64,000 bases of DNA, from contig JAIBCM010000002.1 in NCBI GenBank assembly GCA_019694135.1, forward strand, positions 86,143-150,142. The letters run 5' to 3'. The notes under the pieces are model-generated. The model was not told where the DNA came from and searched no databases. It saw only the letters and a list, made by a program, of their open reading frames with translations. Position numbers and translations under genes: made by a program. The DNA is from Verrucomicrobiia bacterium. Its GTDB lineage: Bacteria > Verrucomicrobiota > Verrucomicrobiia > JADLBR01 > JAIBCM01. Positions 34,705 through 44,065 of the stretch are shown piece after piece. Numbering within the stretch: position 1 is the first letter of the stretch; each line of letters begins with the position of its first letter.

Positions 34705-35820
34705 ATGAAAAAAAAGTTCATCCTATTACTAGTGATGGCCACATTTAGCGTTAGTCGGGCTTATTCGTATGCGCTACAGGGTCACGAAATAGTTGGCGCA
34801 ATCGTCGACGAGAAGCTTTCAGGCAAACCGGTTGAGGAAAAAGTTCGACAAATGTTAGGCGATGTCTCGTTGGCAACGGCTGCTGGTTTGCCAGACGCGA
34901 TTAAGAATTGGGATAAGGATGGTCCTGATAGCTCCCGGGCTTTACCTGTGTCTTCCAACAAAGTGTTAGACGCACAACTGCGTGAGTTTTGGCGCGCGAA
35001 TCCACCGACGACAAATTATAATTCTGTTATACCGTCGCATTGTTGGTTTCATTACACAGATGTGCCGGTGTTCGATTTTGGAAAATATGCTGATGGAAAA
35101 ACGGGCCGATCGGTTTGGGATATTGTTCATATGATAACCTATTGCGTTCGTGTCTTAAAAGGCCAAGAAAGCGAACAGAATGCGCGCAAGATTACGAAAC
35201 CTGTAGCCATCGTTCTTTTGGCGCATTACATCGGTGATATTCATCAACCGCTGCATGTGGGTGCCGAATATTTCAACATTACCAATAGGCAACCGGTTAA
35301 TCCTGATAAAGGCACAGTTGGCATTAGTGATGTGGGTGGTAACAGCCTTTCTTTTAAATACACCGCCATGGTGGGTAAAAAACGTATTCATCAATTGGGA
35401 AATTTACACAGCTTTTGGGATAGCCAAACCGTAACCTTAGCCTTGGATCAGATTCGGGCAGAAATCCGACAGAAGACGATCGGACACTCATCAACTGTGA
35501 CGGATAAAGAAGTTGTGCATTATTTTGCATCTCAAGAACCGAAAAATTGGAAATTAAATCTGTCAACTAATGTCAATGATTGGGCACAGCAATGGGCTGA
35601 TGAAATTCTTCCGATAGCGTCCCAAGCGCATGAGCGCTTGCAGTTTGTCCATGTGAAACCTCAGATGGAAGGAGGCGAGTTGATAGCAAGAGGCGAAGCC
35701 ATTGAAAAATCAATGCCTGATGGTAAATCCTATGACAAATGGGCGAGCAATGTGGTCAGAGACGAACTACATAAGGCCGGTTGGCGTTTAGCTGAACTTT
35801 TAGAGCAAGTATTAGAGTGA
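34705..35820 (+). CDS. Secreted S1/P1-type zinc nuclease
   Basis: Exported phosphodiesterase that cuts single-stranded DNA and RNA to 5'-nucleotides. It has 371 residues with a signal peptide (residues 1 to about 22). Zinc ligands of the S1/P1 family can be placed: the first His in ALQGHEIVGAIV, Asp in GLPDAIKNW, His in HYTDVP, HYIGDIHQPLH (His, Asp, His) and LHSFWD (His, Asp). The family's N-terminal Trp seems to be replaced by Tyr, and Glu stands where P1 has His15, which is common in bacterial members. It lies between prpB and prpC inside the nucleobase-degradation island, suggesting a role in feeding on extracellular nucleic acid. Confidence 0.85.
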   Translation: MKKKFILLLVMATFSVSRAYSYALQGHEIVGAIVDEKLSGKPVEEKVRQMLGDVSLATAAGLPDAIKNWDKDGPDSSRALPVSSNKVLDAQLREFWRANPPTTNYNSVIPSHCWFHYTDVPVFDFGKYADGKTGRSVWDIVHMITYCVRVLKGQESEQNARKITKPVAIVLLAHYIGDIHQPLHVGAEYFNITNRQPVNPDKGTVGISDVGGNSLSFKYTAMVGKKRIHQLGNLHSFWDSQTVTLALDQIRAEIRQKTIGHSSTVTDKEVVHYFASQEPKNWKLNLSTNVNDWAQQWADEILPIASQAHERLQFVHVKPQMEGGELIARGEAIEKSMPDGKSYDKWASNVVRDELHKAGWRLAELLEQVLE

Positions 35821-35829
35821 GACATAAGT

Positions 35830-35858
35830 TTGACAAAAACCTTTCTATTGCTCATATC
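35830..35858 (+). promoter_or_regulatory. Possible sigma-70 promoter for prpC
   Basis: A perfect TTGACA (35830-35835) and a 17-base spacer lead to CATATC (35853-35858), 26 bases before the prpC start codon. The -10 match is partial; TATCAT two bases further on is an alternative with a 19-base spacer. Confidence 0.4.
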
Positions 35859-35884
35859 ATTTTGATAAAAAATAAATAAAATTT

Positions 35885-37027
35885 ATGAGTACAACTATAG
35901 CAAATCCTGAAATTAGACGTGGTTTAGAAGGTGTCATTGTTGACACAACCAAAGTTTCCAAAGTCATGCCGGACATTAATGCCTTGGTTTATCACGGCTA
36001 TCCCGTGCAAGACTTAGCGGAAAATTGTTCCTTTGAAGAGGTGGCTTATTTATTGTGGAATGGTGAATTACCTAATCGATCACAGCTCGATGCGTTTCAG
36101 AAAAAAGAAAGAAGTTTGCGTTCGATTAGTCCAACACTTTTAAAGGTGATTCAGAGTTTTCCCAAAAAAGCGCATCCCATGGATGCGATTCGCACGGCAG
36201 TCAGTTTTTTAGGAATGGAAGATGAGGATATGGAGAAAACGGATGAAGCGACCAATCGAGAGCGCTCGTTTCAATTGCTCGCAAAAATTCCTACGATGAT
36301 TGGCGCATTTTATCGTTATCGTAAAGGCCAAGATTTTATTGCGCCTAGAGAAGATTTGAGTATGGCTGAAAATTTTTTCCATGTCTGTTTTGGTAAAGTG
36401 CCGGAACCGGAAGTGGTCAAAGCGTTCGACGTTTCTTTAGTGCTTTACGCCGAGCATGGATTTAATGCTTCGACCTTTACCGCGCGTGTGGTGACTTCAA
36501 GTTTAGCTGATATTTATGGCGCTGTGACAGCAGGAATTGCTTCATTAAAAGGTCCGCTTCATGGCGGTGCAAATGAAGCTGTGATGCATATGCTTTTGGA
36601 AATTGGTGAACCGGCAAAAGCGAAAGAGTGGTTGTTAACTGCGTTAAAAGAAAAACGCAAAGTGATGGGATTTGGTCATCGCGTTTATAAAAAAGGTGAT
36701 TCGCGCGCACCTACGATGAATCAATATGGTTTAAAAATGGCCGAAATTAAGGGTGAAAAGAAATGGCACGAAATGTTGGATATTTTAGAAAAAACGATGG
36801 TGGAACAAAAAGGAATTCATCCCAACCTCGATTTTCCAACTGGGCCTGCTTATTATTTGATGGATATCGATATTGATATGTTCACGCCGATTTTTGTAAT
36901 GAGCCGCATAACAGGATGGACTGCTCACATTCTCGAGCAGCAAGCTAGTAATCGATTGATCCGTCCTTTATCGCAATACACCGGCTCGCCCGAAAGAAAA
37001 GTGGCTTCTTTGGCTCAAAGGAAATAG
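35885..37027 (+). CDS. prpC: 2-Methylcitrate synthase / citrate synthase family
   Basis: Condenses propionyl-CoA with oxaloacetate to 2-methylcitrate (and usually acetyl-CoA to citrate at a lower rate). At 380 residues it belongs to the short citrate synthase type. It shows RGLEGVIVDTTKVSKV, LHGGANEAVM with a catalytic His, GFGHRVYKKGDSRAP with the second His, DFPTGPAYYLMDI with the catalytic Asp, and SRITGWTAHILEQ at the end. Sequence alone does not cleanly separate PrpC from GltA, but the flanking prpD and prpB favour PrpC. Confidence 0.88.
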   Translation: MSTTIANPEIRRGLEGVIVDTTKVSKVMPDINALVYHGYPVQDLAENCSFEEVAYLLWNGELPNRSQLDAFQKKERSLRSISPTLLKVIQSFPKKAHPMDAIRTAVSFLGMEDEDMEKTDEATNRERSFQLLAKIPTMIGAFYRYRKGQDFIAPREDLSMAENFFHVCFGKVPEPEVVKAFDVSLVLYAEHGFNASTFTARVVTSSLADIYGAVTAGIASLKGPLHGGANEAVMHMLLEIGEPAKAKEWLLTALKEKRKVMGFGHRVYKKGDSRAPTMNQYGLKMAEIKGEKKWHEMLDILEKTMVEQKGIHPNLDFPTGPAYYLMDIDIDMFTPIFVMSRITGWTAHILEQQASNRLIRPLSQYTGSPERKVASLAQRK

Positions 37028-37031
37028 CGAA

Positions 37032-37415
37032 TTATTTTTTTTCTTTTTTTCGAGCGCGTTCGGCAAGACGACGATAATCCTCCCGGATTTTATCAAGCTC
37101 TTCGTCATCTAATTCTTCTAAATCTAAGAGGCTATTTTGCGCGCCATGAATTCTTTTTATGATTTCGTCTAATTTGATTTGTAACGCTTCCGTATCTCGG
37201 TTTTGGGTGTTCTGAATTAAGAATACCATTAAGAAGGTGATAATGGTTGTACTAGTATTGATGATTAATTGCCATGTATCACTGAAACTAAATAAAGGGC
37301 CTGTAATCGCCCATATTATAATCGCTAAACCAGCAATAAGAAAGGTAATAGGTTTTCCAGAATAACGAGCTGTAACTTTAGCAAAACGAGTAAACCAAGA
37401 ATTTTTTCCTGCCAT
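37032..37415 (-). CDS. Low affinity iron permease family membrane protein
   Basis: A 127-residue protein with two to three hydrophobic segments (about residues 20-40, 45-62) and a highly charged helical tail (about 75-127, ending RARKKEKK). The block WAITGPLFSFSDTWQLIINT followed by TTIITFLMVFLIQNTQNRD is the signature of the low affinity iron permease family (Fe_permease). Ion transport has been shown for yeast Fet4 only; bacterial members are mostly untested. It converges with prpC with a 4-base gap. Confidence 0.75.
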   Translation of the reverse strand: MAGKNSWFTRFAKVTARYSGKPITFLIAGLAIIIWAITGPLFSFSDTWQLIINTSTTIITFLMVFLIQNTQNRDTEALQIKLDEIIKRIHGAQNSLLDLEELDDEELDKIREDYRRLAERARKKEKK

Positions 37416-37449
37416 AAAGAGAAAAGGTTAAGATAAATGGATTTTTAAA

Positions 37450-38799
37450 CTAATCAATTTTATTGCTGCTTTGTTTTTTTAACGATTTCCAATATTCCAA
37501 CCTTTCTTGAATCTTTTTTTCGTAGCCATGTTCGGTGGGAATGTAATAGGTTCGCACTTCGTTGAGATAGTCTTGGGGCGCGATGCCTTCTATGAAGTTG
37601 TGAGAGTATTGATAACCTTGATGGCCAAGTTTTTTGCTGCCGGGATAATGAGCATCACGCAGATGGCGGGGCACCGCTAATGTGACACCTTTTTTAACGT
37701 CATCTGTAGCATTTTCGAGAGCCATGTAGCTGGCGTTGCTTTTGGGTGCGGTAGCTAAATAAACCGTGGCTTCGGCAAGAGGAATGCGCGCTTCGGGCAA
37801 GCCAATAAACTCTACCGCTTGTTGTGCGGCAACGGCTAACGGAAGGGCATGCGGATCAGCCATGCCAATATCTTCAGCAGCGCTGATGACGAGGCGTCGC
37901 GCAATAAAACGAATTTCTTCGCCCGCGTAGAGCATCTTTGCGAGCCAATAAATCGCAGCATCAGGATCGCTACCACGAATGGATTTAATGAAAGCGGAAA
38001 TGGTGTCGTAATGTTGATCTTCATTTGCATCATAAACGATGGCTTTTTTCTGAATGCATTCTTCAGCAATTGGTAAAGTGATATGAATTTTTTGATTTTG
38101 ATCAGGTTTCGTAGTTAGCGCAGCGATTTCGAGGGAATTTAAAGCTTTGCGCGCGTCGCCATCAGCTTGAATGGCAAGATGATTTAAAGCTTCTGTGTCT
38201 ACTACCAAGGGCATTTTTCCCAAACCTCTTTCTGAATCATTTAAAGCGCGTTGTAATAAAGTTTTAATGTCTTTGGTGTTTAACGGTTCGAGTTGGAAAA
38301 CTTGTGACCGTGAAACGAGTGGCGCGTTGATATAAAAAAACGGATTATGCGTGGTGGCGCCAATTAAGCGAACGGTCGCATTTTCTACGTCTGGTAGAAG
38401 AACATCTTGTTGCGCTTTGTTAAAGCGATGAATTTCGTCGATGAAGAGAATGGTTTTTTTGCCGGTAGTATGCAGTCGATTTAAAGCGCTAGCTAAAACG
38501 CGTCGCATATCAGCTGTTCCTGATTCTACACCGCTTAATTTTTCGAAGTGGCATTGTGTCGTGTTGGCAATGATTTGTGCTAGAGAAGTTTTTCCGCTGC
38601 CTGGAGGGCCAAAAAGAATCAGTGAACTAAGGCGATCGGCTTCGATGGCGCGTCGTAATAATTTGCCGCTCCCAAGTAGATGAGCTTGGCCGACATATTC
38701 TTCCAAAGTTCGGGGGCGAAATCGTGAGGCGAGAGGCGCGTTTTCGTGTTTTGTATTTTTTTTCTCTTCCGAAGAAAAGTTTTCAAAAAGATCGTTCAT
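37450..38799 (-). CDS. rarA: Replication-associated recombination protein A (AAA+ ATPase)
   Basis: AAA+ ATPase related to clamp loaders, active at stalled replication forks. ATG at 38799 (MNDLFENF, 449 residues) is chosen because it overlaps the moaE stop as ATGA; an upstream in-frame start at 38850 would lie inside moaE. Visible are RPRTLEEYVGQAHLLG, Walker A FGPPGSGKTSLAQ, Walker B LFIDEIHRFNKAQQD, sensor 1 GATTHNPFF, and the C-terminal RarA/WRNIP1 part with DPDAAIYWLAKML and ALAVPRHLRDAHYPGSK. The MoaA-MoaE-RarA arrangement is probably just a shared transcript. Confidence 0.93.
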   Translation of the reverse strand: MNDLFENFSSEEKKNTKHENAPLASRFRPRTLEEYVGQAHLLGSGKLLRRAIEADRLSSLILFGPPGSGKTSLAQIIANTTQCHFEKLSGVESGTADMRRVLASALNRLHTTGKKTILFIDEIHRFNKAQQDVLLPDVENATVRLIGATTHNPFFYINAPLVSRSQVFQLEPLNTKDIKTLLQRALNDSERGLGKMPLVVDTEALNHLAIQADGDARKALNSLEIAALTTKPDQNQKIHITLPIAEECIQKKAIVYDANEDQHYDTISAFIKSIRGSDPDAAIYWLAKMLYAGEEIRFIARRLVISAAEDIGMADPHALPLAVAAQQAVEFIGLPEARIPLAEATVYLATAPKSNASYMALENATDDVKKGVTLAVPRHLRDAHYPGSKKLGHQGYQYSHNFIEGIAPQDYLNEVRTYYIPTEHGYEKKIQERLEYWKSLKKQSSNKID

Positions 38800-39179
38800 A
38801 AATTGGGAGCCGATTTCCAGATGGGCACATCTTGTTTTAAACGGTTGCAAAATTCTGTCAAAAGTCCGAATCCTTCCTTACGATGTTTTGAGGTAATACG
38901 AATCCAGACTGAAGATTCGCCAACAGGAATTTTTCCAAGACGATGAACGAATTCGAAAGAGCGACAGGGGTAGTCGAGTTTGAGTTGATCTAAAATTTTA
39001 TGAATTTGGTGATGTGCCATGTCTTGATAAGCTTCGTAATCAAGATGGGTAATGGTTTGTTGACTTTCTTCGTCGCGAACGACGCCATGAAATTCAACGA
39101 TGCTTCCAATCGAGTTTGTCTTTTGGGGAAAAGGCAAGGGTGAAATGGTTTCAAACGTAAAAAGTATTTTTTTTTTCAT
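38796..39179 (-). CDS. moaE: Molybdopterin synthase catalytic subunit
   Basis: Large subunit of molybdopterin synthase, which inserts the dithiolene sulfurs into cyclic pyranopterin monophosphate. Starting at ATG 39179 gives 127 residues; a TTG at 39194 would add five. Family motifs are GSIVEFHGVVRD, LDYEAYQDMA, FEFVHRLGKIPVGESSVWI and KQDVPIWK with the active-site Lys. The start is 4 bases after the moaA stop codon, and the end overlaps rarA. The sulfur-carrying partner MoaD is not encoded in the window. Confidence 0.88.
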   Translation of the reverse strand: MKKKILFTFETISPLPFPQKTNSIGSIVEFHGVVRDEESQQTITHLDYEAYQDMAHHQIHKILDQLKLDYPCRSFEFVHRLGKIPVGESSVWIRITSKHRKEGFGLLTEFCNRLKQDVPIWKSAPNL

Positions 39180-39183
39180 AGAT

Positions 39184-40143
39184 TCAACCGCCAATCGCGG
39201 TCATAATACGATTGGGTTGATAATTATTTCGAAAAAGATGTTCGGGCGGTTTCTGGTGAAGCGCTAAACCGATCATTTCTAAAATATCTTTATCCCTGCC
39301 TCCGTTGCGCAAAAGAGGTTTGAGATCGTATTCTCCATGATTTCCTAAACAGGGGCGAATTTTCCCATCAGATGTTAATCGAATTTTATTACAATTTTCA
39401 CAAAAATGCAGATTAGTAATGGAGCTAATAAATCCTACGATAGCGCCGATTTTTTCTAAGCGATAATATTTTGCGGGACCTATGCCAAAAGTTTCATTCA
39501 GAGGAATTACATTGTCTTTTTCAGTAATTTTTTTGAGAGCTTCATGAGCTGGGAAGAAATTTTTTTCGCTTAGCATTTCAGTCAAGCTCACGGGCATAAG
39601 CTCGATAAAGCGAATCGGATGTTGATACTCAGCTGCATAATGGATCAAAGGCCAAAGATCGTCTTCGTTCATGTGGCGAATGAGAACGGTGTTGAGTTTG
39701 ATTCGTTCAAAACTCGTTTCACGCGCAGTTTGGATGCCTTGCAAAACTTCAGCTAAATTTCCGCCGGTAATTTTCTGATAAGTTTCAGATTGTAGGGAAT
39801 CTAAACTAATATTGAGTGATTTAACACCGACCCTTTTGAGTTCAAAAGCATGTTCGGTTAAACGAGTGGCATTAGTGCTTAAAAAAACATTTTCAACTCC
39901 TTTAGTTTGGGTGAGCTTTTCGATAAAAGAGGTAGCATCTTTACGAATCAGAGGTTCACCTCCGGTGATACGAAAGTTTTTAAAACCGAGTCGAGTGGTA
40001 AGTTGGACGACACGCAAGATTTCTTCATAGGTCAAAATATCTTCGCGTTTTTTCCAATCGGCAAACCCTTCGGGCATGCAATAAAGGCAACGCTCATTGC
40101 ACCGGTCCGTAATTGAAATTCTTAAATAGTTTACGGTTCGCAT
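39184..40143 (-). CDS. moaA: GTP 3',8-cyclase (molybdenum cofactor biosynthesis, radical SAM)
   Basis: Radical SAM enzyme for the first step of molybdenum cofactor synthesis. The 319-residue length is typical. The N-terminal cluster motif is CNERCLYC (CxxxCxxC), followed by FRITGGEPLIRKD. The C-terminal second 4Fe-4S cluster site reads FCENCNKIRLTSDGKIRPCLG. The protein ends in Gly-Gly, which is required in MoaA. It begins the moaA-moaE-rarA minus-strand operon. No molybdoenzyme gene is present in the window. Confidence 0.94.
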   Translation of the reverse strand: MRTVNYLRISITDRCNERCLYCMPEGFADWKKREDILTYEEILRVVQLTTRLGFKNFRITGGEPLIRKDATSFIEKLTQTKGVENVFLSTNATRLTEHAFELKRVGVKSLNISLDSLQSETYQKITGGNLAEVLQGIQTARETSFERIKLNTVLIRHMNEDDLWPLIHYAAEYQHPIRFIELMPVSLTEMLSEKNFFPAHEALKKITEKDNVIPLNETFGIGPAKYYRLEKIGAIVGFISSITNLHFCENCNKIRLTSDGKIRPCLGNHGEYDLKPLLRNGGRDKDILEMIGLALHQKPPEHLFRNNYQPNRIMTAIGG

Positions 40144-40330
40144 TTGAATATAGGATAGATTTATTCTTGGTTCTCTTCAAGATTCTTACCGGTATTGGGA
40201 TTGATGAATGGGCTGAAACTCGTTTTTATCGAAAACCATAATGAAACCATTTGACAAAATTTCTTAATGGGTTTTATTGCTTTTAATTGGATTAATATTA
40301 ACGTTTAAAGTTATTTAAATATAAATAGTT

Positions 40331-43300
40331 ATGGCAAAAGGTAGAAAAGGTGGAGTAGATGGTGGACATAGATCAGACTCTCAAGGACATAAGCGGGATG
40401 TTGATGCGCATATACATGGAAAAACAAAAGCTCATTTGTCAGACCTAGATGCGGCAAAGGTGGATTTAGAGGTTTCGAAACATGAAGGCGAGCTGGGTGT
40501 CGCAGCTGAAAAGGTTACTGAAGCGGGAGCTAAATTGAAAGAAGCTCGTGAGAAAGAGGATAATGCTGAGGGTATTGCGAGAGCTGAACGAGATTTTCAA
40601 GAAGCTGTTACTCTTTATGCACAAGCTCACAAAATTGCTGAAACCTTTTTAAGAGATCGTGCATTAACTCCAGTGCAAAGGGCTAAAATAGAGGAATCGT
40701 TGACGCAAGCGCAAGTTGCTACGAAAGGTACCGCGGTAGCTGCAGGCAGAAAAACTCTGGAACCGGCACTAAAGCTTGAGCAAGTAAGTGATCGATCTGG
40801 AGCGCCTGAAAAAAGGCCTAGAAAAATGAAGGCAATAGACGCATCAAATGAATCAATGGATAAGGCGCTATCAGCTCTTAAAGAAAAAAAAGTTACGGAT
40901 CTCGCTCATCATCCTTTAGTAGAAGCCTTAGCTAGACGCCGAGATACTTATTTAGCTTTGCAGGAAGCGAGGAAGTCGAGAGATCTCGATGAAATCCAAA
41001 CGGCTGAAACAAAAGATATTGGTGCTAATGCTACACTTAAGAATAGAGCAAGACAATATGGCAAAGAAGCGGAAGTAAATGATGCCTGGCAAGACATAAA
41101 AAATGAAATCAAACTAGTAGAAGGCGATGGTGCAAAAGTAAAAAAAGAAAGAGGAGCTGAAACTAGTTTGGCGGCAGTGGACTTGTCCCAAATTCAAATC
41201 GAAAAAGATTATCTTCAGGAGCGTAATATTACCAACCCTGCAGTTATTCAGGCTTTTGTGGACATGCGAGAAAAATATCAAGATCTTCAAGATTTTTACT
41301 TAGAACATGATGCACCTAAGGGAGATCCTAATGGCGCTACGCACCAACCCGGCTTCAAGGAGAAAGCTAGAGCCTATCAAATGGCTCAGGAAAAATATAA
41401 ACGACTCTGCGAAGGGGCAGGCATCAATTATCGCGATGTGGCGAAGCCTGCTTGGGAGCATGTACGAGATAGAATAGATCAGAAAATGGGGCCAGAATTT
41501 GCTTTGGTTCGACAAAAAAAACTTCAATCAAAGGCACCTCATTTGAGTAATGAACTTGAAGCACTTAGGAATAGGGGTATCAATAATGATTTAGCGTTAG
41601 CACAAGCTTTAAAAGAATGCAAAGAGGCTTATTGTGCTTCAATAGAAGCAAGAAAAGGGGATGATACAACAAAAATAATCCAAGCTGAAGCAGAGCTCGT
41701 TAATAAAAGACGAGTATTAATGCGTGAAGCTGGTGACGATCGTCGTGATGTTGTTCGATCGGTTTGGGAAGATTTTGTTTTGGGTGAAGTGAGAGCCGAA
41801 AGGCGTGGTATAAGTCAAGAATCGCTTGATCGTGCCGGCTTGGTACTTGCTAGACATGGAATCACTAGTGAAGCTTCAAGAACGGCCTTGGCCGGCTTCA
41901 TTGAGGCTCATGAAGCGATACACTTTAGGCCTAGCAATGTTACAAAAGAAGAACTCGTTCAACTCCAAAATAATTACAGAACCGCAGGTCGGAGTCTTGA
42001 AAACTCTCTAGGAGGTGTAAAACTATCTGATGCTAATGGCATCACTCGCAAAATTGCAGATGAGATTCAAAAACAGACACAGAAAGAAGTTGCTAAAAGG
42101 ATAAGAGAAACTGGTTGGATAGAAGGAGAAGGTGTTGCTGCTACCAGGGCTGAAAAATTACTTAATGAACATGGTGTAAGTGTAGAGGGTCAAGAGATTA
42201 AAAACCGGTTAGTTCAAGTTATAGAGGCCTATGATGAAATCCACTTAACATCTCGAGAAGGTAATGTGCCTCGTCCTATTTCAAGCAGATATCAATATGC
42301 CCGCGACATGTTTGAAGAGCATTGTAGAAGAAATGGGATACCTGATGAAGTAGCAGAAAAGGTTTTAAAGGGTGTTAAAGATCAGATGGAAAGAGAAAAA
42401 CGTAGGAGGATATCAAGCGTTGGTGCAGCAGTAGCAGGAGCTGTGGCGCTGGGAGTGTTAGCAGTGAGCGAAGGAGAAGCTGGGGCGCAAGATGAGAATT
42501 ATGGATTAGCAGTTCGAGCCATAAACGATACTTTAGGTCTCGCAGCTGGGGATGAAGATTTAGTGGGAGCGCTTGCAAGACTTAAGAAAACTTCAGACAA
42601 GTTGGGTGAAGCACGCTTAGCTTATAACCAAGTGCAAGGACTGTGGGGCAAAGGGGTTCTTGAAGGAGAAAATGTGAAGGCTTACGTTGCCGCACAAAGC
42701 GCAGTGACAGAAGCGCAAGAGCAATATCGAAAAGCGCGCAATCATTTTAATGAAGTGTGCAAGAGCAAAGGCATTAACGGATTACAAGCCGAAATCATAT
42801 GGGATCGGATGCAGGGCAAGTATTATACACAACAAGAGATGGGGTTGGCAAAAGCGGCAAGGGATAAGGCATTGGCAGAATGTCAACAGGCCGCTGGGGC
42901 AGTGCCAGAAGCCATCAAGGCAGCAGGAAAAATAAAAGAAGATCCAAACGCCACCGACGCACAAAAGGCTCAAGCCGAAGCAGCGGTAAGAGCAGCAGTG
43001 GCTAAGGCGGCACAAAAAACAAAAGCCTACTGGGTGATAAACAGTCGCTATGAGCGAATGGCTGGAGTGATGAAAGTTTCGCTGCCGGCGGCCAAGCTAC
43101 CAGAGGAAACAAAAGCTCAAGAGCGAACCAGAGCAAAAGCAGATCAGGTTGAGCCAAGCGCTCGAGCATTAGCGCAATATACCGATGCGCAACTGCGAGC
43201 GGCCAAAGAAATACAGCCAGTGGTAGATGCTGCAGTGGTAGAGGTTGCAGCGGCAGTAATACCTGGAGCTATTCCTGCACAGATGGCGGTTGTTGCCATG

Positions 43301-44065
43301 GCTCGGGGCAGGGTGCAAGAGGCAGAAGCGTTAAATGAAGAGGCCAGAGATGCTTGGGTGAGAGAGCAAGTAAAGAATGAATTTGAAAAAGTGCTAGCCA
43401 AACTTCCGGCAGAAGAAGCAGAAAGAATTAGAAGATCGCCGACATATTTAGAGGATGTGGAAGAGTCAGTTCAAGGAGTGAAAGATTATTGGGCAGGAGA
43501 TGGAGCAGGCTCAACGGATGTCATGGGTGGCTCCTTATTTACTTCACTCGACGGTAGTGGCAAAGTGGATGAAGCACAAGATATAGCAGAATTACCTGAA
43601 TTTATTGGGACTGTAAGTGATCATGCCACGACTATTACTGGTCGTGTGGCTACAACCCGAGGCCACCACGAGCGTCGTCGTCAGGCTGAAGCCGATGTTA
43701 AGTGGTCTGCTGAGACTCGTTTTGGAATCGAGCGTAAAGTTCGAGACGATATTGAAATAGCAGAAACGGCCACGGGGCGATATCCTGGCATGGAAGGTGT
43801 AGTGATTCCTTACCAAACCCAAACGCCAAACCCACCCCGAGACAATCGGGTGGCTGAAGCAGAAGGCAAAAAAGAGATGGGCAAACCGAAGAACCGAGAA
43901 ACAGTCTGGGCAGCGGCAGCAGGAGAGAATTACACACCCGATGTTTCGATGTCGCCGAATATGGATGCTTGTGTAGAGGGTGGGGAATACCAATCTGCAA
44001 TGAGTATCGAAGAACAGCTTTCTTCGCAAACTCCAACGCAAAAGGCGTCCATTCCTTCTTATTAA
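40331..44065 (+). CDS. Giant repetitive coiled-coil protein, unknown
   Basis: A 1244-residue protein with no family recognised and no signal peptide. It is almost wholly helical and rich in Ala, Glu, Lys and Arg. About six degenerate units of roughly 100 residues start near residues 190, 288, 403, 498, 603 and 743; each has a helix with the look of LAxxRxxY, an E/K/D-rich middle, and an ending like GI..xDVxxxxWExI. A single hydrophobic, Ala/Val-rich stretch lies at about residues 694-715. The C-terminal 150 residues are less ordered, with many Glu, Pro and Ser. No Shine-Dalgarno precedes the ATG. A structural, surface or effector role is possible, but nothing fixes it. Confidence 0.6.
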   Translation: MAKGRKGGVDGGHRSDSQGHKRDVDAHIHGKTKAHLSDLDAAKVDLEVSKHEGELGVAAEKVTEAGAKLKEAREKEDNAEGIARAERDFQEAVTLYAQAHKIAETFLRDRALTPVQRAKIEESLTQAQVATKGTAVAAGRKTLEPALKLEQVSDRSGAPEKRPRKMKAIDASNESMDKALSALKEKKVTDLAHHPLVEALARRRDTYLALQEARKSRDLDEIQTAETKDIGANATLKNRARQYGKEAEVNDAWQDIKNEIKLVEGDGAKVKKERGAETSLAAVDLSQIQIEKDYLQERNITNPAVIQAFVDMREKYQDLQDFYLEHDAPKGDPNGATHQPGFKEKARAYQMAQEKYKRLCEGAGINYRDVAKPAWEHVRDRIDQKMGPEFALVRQKKLQSKAPHLSNELEALRNRGINNDLALAQALKECKEAYCASIEARKGDDTTKIIQAEAELVNKRRVLMREAGDDRRDVVRSVWEDFVLGEVRAERRGISQESLDRAGLVLARHGITSEASRTALAGFIEAHEAIHFRPSNVTKEELVQLQNNYRTAGRSLENSLGGVKLSDANGITRKIADEIQKQTQKEVAKRIRETGWIEGEGVAATRAEKLLNEHGVSVEGQEIKNRLVQVIEAYDEIHLTSREGNVPRPISSRYQYARDMFEEHCRRNGIPDEVAEKVLKGVKDQMEREKRRRISSVGAAVAGAVALGVLAVSEGEAGAQDENYGLAVRAINDTLGLAAGDEDLVGALARLKKTSDKLGEARLAYNQVQGLWGKGVLEGENVKAYVAAQSAVTEAQEQYRKARNHFNEVCKSKGINGLQAEIIWDRMQGKYYTQQEMGLAKAARDKALAECQQAAGAVPEAIKAAGKIKEDPNATDAQKAQAEAAVRAAVAKAAQKTKAYWVINSRYERMAGVMKVSLPAAKLPEETKAQERTRAKADQVEPSARALAQYTDAQLRAAKEIQPVVDAAVVEVAAAVIPGAIPAQMAVVAMARGRVQEAEALNEEARDAWVREQVKNEFEKVLAKLPAEEAERIRRSPTYLEDVEESVQGVKDYWAGDGAGSTDVMGGSLFTSLDGSGKVDEAQDIAELPEFIGTVSDHATTITGRVATTRGHHERRRQAEADVKWSAETRFGIERKVRDDIEIAETATGRYPGMEGVVIPYQTQTPNPPRDNRVAEAEGKKEMGKPKNRETVWAAAAGENYTPDVSMSPNMDACVEGGEYQSAMSIEEQLSSQTPTQKASIPSY

